A stretch of 64,000 bases of DNA, taken from the NCBI GenBank assembly GCA_963715025.1, contig CAVQQQ010000001.1, positions 487,195 through 551,194 on the forward strand, written 5' to 3'. The position numbers and the translations under genes were made by a program. This document shows, in pieces, positions 60,194 to 64,000 of this stretch (position 1 is the stretch's first letter; each line of letters begins with the position of its first letter). The notes beneath the pieces are model-generated. The model was not told where the DNA came from. It made no database searches and was given only the letters and a program-made list of their open reading frames with translations. The DNA is from DASSJT01 sp963715025 (GTDB lineage: Bacteria; Actinomycetota; Actinomycetes; Actinomycetales; Dermatophilaceae).

Positions 60194-60739
60194 TCAGCCC
60201 GGTGGCCGGTCCATCCGGAAGACGTAGTGCAGCGGGTCGTCGAGCGAGTTGTCCGGCGTCAGGTCGCCGGAGGCCGCCCGGCGGAACCCCGCCCGCTGGA
60301 GCGCCCGCCATGACCGCTCGTTGGCAGCCACGACGGGGACGATGACCGATGGGGCCAAGGGGAAGTCTGACCAGCAGCGCGTTACGAACGCAGCGATCAT
60401 CGCGCTCCCGTGTCCGCGCTCGATGAGGTCGGGCTCGCCGATGAAGTAGTCGATCGAGAGGGCCTCGGCGGGCACGTCGAGCAGGGGAGCGAGCTGCGAC
60501 TGGTAGTCGGGGTAGTCACCGAATCGGCATCGCTGCATGAGTCCGATGGGCTGGCCCTCGAGACCGACGACGTAGTCCTCGCCTGACTCGCCGCCGTCGA
60601 TCGCTTCGCCGAAGTCCCGCTCGAGCGCCTCGGCGGACCACTGGTGATTCCACCAGCGCGCGACGAACGGCTGTGCCAGCCATCCGGCCAGCATGGGGAA
60701 GTCGGCGCGGTTCAGCCGCCGGAAGGAGAACTCGCCCAC
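60194..60739 (-). CDS. GNAT acetyltransferase
   Basis: 181 residues from GTG 60739. Pattern of the AAC(6')/RimJ-like N-acetyltransferase group: FVARWWNHQW near the N-terminus, the acetyl-CoA loop ERGHGSAMIAAFV, and NERSWRALQRAGFR. Substrate could be an amine, aminoglycoside or protein N-terminus; not decidable from sequence. Ten bases downstream of the parA stop. Confidence 0.85.
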   Translation of the reverse strand: MGEFSFRRLNRADFPMLAGWLAQPFVARWWNHQWSAEALERDFGEAIDGGESGEDYVVGLEGQPIGLMQRCRFGDYPDYQSQLAPLLDVPAEALSIDYFIGEPDLIERGHGSAMIAAFVTRCWSDFPLAPSVIVPVVAANERSWRALQRAGFRRAASGDLTPDNSLDDPLHYVFRMDRPPG

Positions 60740-60748
60740 GCCGCCTCC

Positions 60749-61528
60749 CTAGAACAGCGCGGCCGCCAGCGCGGCCGCCACGTCTCGGTAGGCCCGAGCG
60801 CCCTTGGACGAGCGCGAGGTCGCGAGAATCGACCTGCCGAGCGCGGGGGCCTCGGCGAAGCGGATCGTCTTGGGGATCGGCGGACTGAGCACCGGGACGC
60901 CGTAGCGCTCGCCCACGTCGGCCAGGACCTCGCGAGCGTGGTTGCTGCGCCCGTCGTAAAGGGTCGGGAGGATGCCGAGGATGGCGAGGCCCGGATTCGT
61001 GGCGTTCTGGACATCGCGGATCGTGTCCAGAAGCTGTCCCACGCCACGGTGGCCGAGCATCTCGCAGGGCATGGGGACGATCACCCCCTCGCTCGCGGTG
61101 AGCGCGTTGAGGGTGAGCACCCCCAGGCTGGGCGAGCAGTCGATGAGGATGACGTCGTAGTCGCCGACCACCGGCGTCAGCACCTTGTCGAGGATGTGCT
61201 CGCGGTTGGAGCGCTGCAGGAGCTCCGCCTCTACGCCGGCGAGCTCGATCGTGCTCGGGACCAGGTCAATCCCGTCGCCGCACTCGAGGACCACGTCGCC
61301 GATCGACCCTGCGCCGAGGAGCACGTCATTGATCGACGCCCGCACCGCGTCGGGATCGACGCCGAGGCTGAACGTGAGGCATGCCTGTGCGTCGAGGTCG
61401 ACCAGGAGCACTCTCCTGCCCTGCTCGGCGAAGGCTGCCCCCAGCGTGACCACCGTCGTGGTCTTGGCCACGCCGCCCTTCTGGTTGGCCACCGCGATGA
61501 CGTTCGCGCCGGTTTTGCTCGCAGCCAC
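60749..61528 (-). CDS. ParA/Soj-family ATPase
   Basis: 259 residues from GTG 61528. Deviant Walker A KGGVAKTT (17-24), then LLVDLDAQACLTF and IDCSPSLGVLTLNAL. No parB or parS-like site is beside it, so it is probably not the chromosome-partition ParA but the extra Soj-type copy that lies near rhlE in mycobacteria (Rv3213c). A GGTATGCCG copy lies 28 bp upstream of the start. Confidence 0.9.
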   Translation of the reverse strand: MAASKTGANVIAVANQKGGVAKTTTVVTLGAAFAEQGRRVLLVDLDAQACLTFSLGVDPDAVRASINDVLLGAGSIGDVVLECGDGIDLVPSTIELAGVEAELLQRSNREHILDKVLTPVVGDYDVILIDCSPSLGVLTLNALTASEGVIVPMPCEMLGHRGVGQLLDTIRDVQNATNPGLAILGILPTLYDGRSNHAREVLADVGERYGVPVLSPPIPKTIRFAEAPALGRSILATSRSSKGARAYRDVAAALAAALF

Positions 61529-61591
61529 AGTGATCGGGCCCTTCCGAGAGATTCGGTATGCCGTCCGGCCCAGTCTGTCAGGTGGGCTCGG

Positions 61592-62512
61592 TCACGGGGT
61601 GGTGCTCTCGTCGGTGTGCTCGCCCGGCTGATGGTCCCCGGGGTCGGCGCGCTCTTCGTCGAGGCCTGCCCAGGAGCTCTTTTCCGGGCCCTGCGCCTGG
61701 CCCGCGGGACAGTGGGCGCGGAAGTCGCACCACTGGCACAGCGGCCCTACGCGCGCTGGGAAGAGTGCTGAGTCGGGTCCGAACCGGGCGAAGTCGGCAT
61801 CGCCGCGCTGCGCGTCGCGGGCGATCGACTCTGCTTCGTCGAGCTTGCGCTTGAGCGATACCGGGGTGTGCTCGTATGCGGCCACCCGGCCGGTCGGCAC
61901 GTGGTGGAGCTCGACCCTGACACAGCGGCGCCGGAACATCTTCCACGCGGCCGCTGCATACAGAGCGAGTGGCAGCGAGGTGCGCGCCTCGTCCTCGGTG
62001 GGCGGCACCCGGTTGGTCTTGTAGTCGACGACGACGAGCTGCCCACCGCGGTCGTCGAGGCGGTCGACGCGCCCCTGAACGGCGAGATGGCCGGTCTTGA
62101 AGCCCACGGTGCGCTCGATGCCGGGCGGCAGGCGCACGGGGTCGACGCCGCCCAGGTAATCCCGGACCGCCCGTTGTGTGCGCTCCCGCCACCGCACCGA
62201 CTGATCGGCGTCGCGGAAACCGGCGTCGATCCACGAAGTGCGCACCAGTTCGACGCCCGCGGCGGGCGTGCGCTGGTGGACCGGGAGGTCCCACCAGTCG
62301 CGGAGGGCGCTGTGCACGGCCACGCCGACCGAGGTGTGCGCCCGCTGCGGGCGCGCTTGCGGCCGCGGCCGGTCGAGGTACTGCATCCGGTACCTGCGCG
62401 GGCAGTCGAGCCAGGCCAGCAGCTTGCTGGGGCTCGCGGCATACAGCCTCTGCGGCATGCCCTCGAACTCGGGCTGCACTACCGACCCGGCTCCAGACTC
62501 CCCCACGGACAT
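61592..62512 (-). CDS. RecB-family PD-(D/E)XK exonuclease
   Basis: 306 residues from ATG 62512. Single nuclease domain with no helicase: SPSKLLAWLDCPRRYRMQYLD, VQGRVDRLDDRGGQLVVVDYKTNRVP (catalytic Asp and Lys), and cysteines LDCPRRY and LCQWCDFRAHCP for an iron-sulfur cluster of the Cas4/AddB kind. ATG 62458 (MPQRLYAA) is an alternative start. It probably trims DNA ends. Confidence 0.9.
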   Translation of the reverse strand: MSVGESGAGSVVQPEFEGMPQRLYAASPSKLLAWLDCPRRYRMQYLDRPRPQARPQRAHTSVGVAVHSALRDWWDLPVHQRTPAAGVELVRTSWIDAGFRDADQSVRWRERTQRAVRDYLGGVDPVRLPPGIERTVGFKTGHLAVQGRVDRLDDRGGQLVVVDYKTNRVPPTEDEARTSLPLALYAAAAWKMFRRRCVRVELHHVPTGRVAAYEHTPVSLKRKLDEAESIARDAQRGDADFARFGPDSALFPARVGPLCQWCDFRAHCPAGQAQGPEKSSWAGLDEERADPGDHQPGEHTDESTTP

Positions 62513-62522
62513 GTGGCCCACG

Positions 62523-63140
62523 CTAACCGGCAGCCGTGACAAACGCGCGGATGCTGTCGGCGACCATCTGGACGGCGATGGCCGACAGTAGAAGCCCTGC
62601 GATGCGGGTCAGGAGCACGGTGCCGCTGTCCTTGAGGACTCGGTGGATGCGGCCAGCGAACCGCAGGAACAGCCACACCACGAGAAGTACCGCGACCAGG
62701 CCGAGGCCCACCGAAATCAGCGGACCCGAGCCGTCTGCCTTCTGGACCGCGAGCATAGTGGCGACGATTGCGCCAGGGCCGGCGAGCAGGGGCGTTCCTA
62801 GCGGCACGAGCGCCACGTTGACACCGGCGTTGGCGTGCTGCTCCTGCTCGTGGCCCGTGAGGAGCTGGAGAGCCACGAGCAGCAGGAGCAGGCCGCCGGC
62901 GCCCTGGAGGGCCGCGAGGCTGATGTTGAGGTAGGCGAGTATCTGCTGGCCGAAGACGGCGAACGAGGAGATCACTCCGAGGGCGACCAGCGAGGCACGG
63001 CGAGCAGCGGCGACAGTCTGCCGCTGGGTGAGCGACCCGGTGAGCGCGAGGAAGATGGGCATGGCACCGGGCGGGTCCATGATGACCAGAAGCGTGACGA
63101 AAACCGAGAGGAAGGTCTGGGCGTCGAAGACTGCGCTCAC
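62523..63140 (-). CDS. MarC-family membrane protein
   Basis: 205 residues, six membrane helices, with VIMDPPGAMPIFLALTG, LQGAGGLLLLLVALQL, PLGTPLLAGPGAIVATML and a C-terminal RIAGLLLSAIAVQMVADSI. Typical MarC/UPF0056. Function unknown despite the name (no link to drug resistance is proven). GTG 63140 overlaps the stop of the PHP gene by 4 bp. Confidence 0.92.
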   Translation of the reverse strand: MSAVFDAQTFLSVFVTLLVIMDPPGAMPIFLALTGSLTQRQTVAAARRASLVALGVISSFAVFGQQILAYLNISLAALQGAGGLLLLLVALQLLTGHEQEQHANAGVNVALVPLGTPLLAGPGAIVATMLAVQKADGSGPLISVGLGLVAVLLVVWLFLRFAGRIHRVLKDSGTVLLTRIAGLLLSAIAVQMVADSIRAFVTAAG

Positions 63141-63988
63141 GCGCGCACCACCTCGACCCCGCTCGTCGCACGCTCCTCGATGGCCTCGAGGACCTCCGGA
63201 GCGGTGGTGTTCTCGCCCAGCCGGTTGAGCTTGCCAGTGCCGTGATAGTCGCTCGAGCCCGTGACCAGCAGGTCGAGCTCCGCGGCGAGGCGGAGCCCGT
63301 GGTCGCGCTCCGCCTTGTCGTGGTCGCGGTGGAAGACCTCGAGCCCGGCCAGGCCGGCACCCGCCATTGCCCGGATGACAGCGTCATCTACCGTGCGGCC
63401 GCGCCGACGGGCGAACGGGTGCGCCATCACCGCCACGCCACCTGCCGCGCGCACGAGCTCGACGGCGCGGACCGGTTCGGGGGCATAGTGCGACACGTAG
63501 TAGCGGCTGCTGTTGTGCAGGTAGTCGGCGAAGGCCTGGTCGCGGGTGGACACGACCCCGCGCGCGACGAGGGCGTCGGCGATGTGGGGACGGCCCAGCG
63601 TGGCGCCGGGGGTCACCTGGGCGCGGACGTCCTCCATCGTCACGGGTATGCCGTCCGCGGCCATCCGCTCGACCATGCGCTCCAGCCGGGTCACCCGCGA
63701 CTCGCGGGCGTGGACGAGCTCGGCCGCAAGGCCCTCGTGGTCGGGGTCGACGAGGTAGCCGAGCAGGTGGATGCTGATGCCCCGGTGACTGCACGAGACC
63801 TCGATGCCGCGGACTAGCTGGACGCCCAGGCGCAGCGACGCGATCTCCGCCTCGCCCCATCCGGCCGTCGTGTCGTGGTCGGTCAGCGCGAGCGTGGTGA
63901 TGCCGGCCCGTGCCGCTTCTGCCACGACCTCCGCCGGGGGCTCGGTGCCGTCGCTGGCGGTCGAGTGCGTGTGGAGGTCGATCGACAC
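63137..63988 (-). CDS. PHP-domain phosphoesterase (TrpH/YciV-like)
   Basis: 283 residues from GTG 63988. Metal-binding DLHTHSTASDGT, LTDHDTTAG, GIEVSC, a helical insert, AVMAHPFARRRG, and SSDYHGTGK. Family members hydrolyse 3',5'-nucleotide bisphosphates and act as 5'-3' exonucleases on RNA. Complete at both ends. Operon with marC. Confidence 0.92.
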   Translation of the reverse strand: MSIDLHTHSTASDGTEPPAEVVAEAARAGITTLALTDHDTTAGWGEAEIASLRLGVQLVRGIEVSCSHRGISIHLLGYLVDPDHEGLAAELVHARESRVTRLERMVERMAADGIPVTMEDVRAQVTPGATLGRPHIADALVARGVVSTRDQAFADYLHNSSRYYVSHYAPEPVRAVELVRAAGGVAVMAHPFARRRGRTVDDAVIRAMAGAGLAGLEVFHRDHDKAERDHGLRLAAELDLLVTGSSDYHGTGKLNRLGENTTAPEVLEAIEERATSGVEVVRA

Positions 63989-64000
63989 GGCGCCCAGCCT

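Larger units (their letters stand above)
2095..63653. repeat. Dispersed 9-mer GGTATGCCG, 24 exact copies in the window
   Basis: Exact copies, start positions. Plus strand: 4600, 6458, 23626, 24526, 38322, 39331, 45375, 50200, 53031, 54537, 61556, 63645. Minus strand (CGGCATACC on plus): 2095, 6585, 20335, 27050, 29991, 32025, 34427, 37354, 40889, 45661, 54797, 60147. At about 70% GC roughly one copy is expected. About a third fall between genes. None occurs from 6.6 to 20.3 kb. Copies in which only the first base is C are also common (for example 12019, 23790, 27447, 32320, 42270). Function unknown. Confidence 0.85.

Noticed and set aside
1..64000. CRISPR arrays, insertion-sequence ends, rRNA genes
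   Set aside because: Looked for spaced repeats, transposase motifs and rRNA sequence on both strands; none recognised.

Overview
The window is high-GC DNA from an actinobacterium. That reading rests on WhiB7, the AdnA/AdnB helicase-nucleases, mycoredoxin, UPF0182, PPA1309-type and DUF3107 proteins, and frequent GTG starts with 4-bp gene overlaps. From about 21.9 kb to the right end, gene order broadly follows the Mycobacterium tuberculosis Rv3193c-Rv3213c neighbourhood as I remember it (UPF0182, PDZ/Lon protease, DUF2342, AarF, whiB7, uvrD2, mycoredoxin, nudC, adnBA, ATL, moeZ, tetR, DUF3107, ferritin-like, rhlE, parA). An Intrasporangiaceae-like member of the Micrococcales is my guess; no 16S rRNA gene is present to test it.

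Layout. 0-6.2 kb: copper handling and signalling, namely a frameshifted multicopper oxidase, a P1B-type ATPase behind a CsoR-type operator, a SHOCT membrane protein and an OmpR-type response regulator with its histidine kinase. 6.6-8.8 kb: an ABC-2 type exporter. 8.9-11.5 kb: a PAP2/O-acyltransferase fusion and an O6-alkylguanine transferase. 11.6-19.6 kb is an accessory zone: SNF2 helicase, RtcB RNA ligase, a degenerate metallo-beta-lactamase-fold protein, a TPP riboswitch with no thiamine gene after it, archease, a fragment of a conjugative relaxase, and a toxin-antitoxin-like pair whose nucleotidyltransferase is frameshifted. 19.6-21.7 kb: SulP transporter and initiator tRNA-fMet.

21.9-34.2 kb: conserved block of membrane, protease, molybdopterin, Nudix, metalloprotease, ThiF-like and AarF-kinase genes. 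34.2-41 kb: metabolic insert with HhH-GPD repair protein, zinc alcohol dehydrogenase, alpha/beta hydrolase, a 3-ketosphinganine-reductase-like SDR and E1 alpha/beta subunits (beta frameshifted). 41-42 kb: whiB7 with a long leader that looks like an attenuator. 42-64 kb: DNA repair and genome maintenance (UvrD2, AdnA/AdnB, ATL, RecB-like nuclease, ParA), redox and NAD metabolism (mycoredoxin, NudC), sulfur transfer (MoeZ), regulators, DEAD helicase, MarC and a PHP phosphoesterase.

The most unusual signal is not a gene. The 9-mer GGTATGCCG occurs 24 times by my count, 12 on each strand, against about one expected from composition. It lies in genes and intergenic gaps alike, often forces rare codons such as ATA, and is absent in exact form from 6.6-20.3 kb. 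Other notable items are the orphan TPP riboswitch, the whiB7 leader, two 13-bp tandem arrays, and three single-base frameshifts that are either real decay or assembly error.
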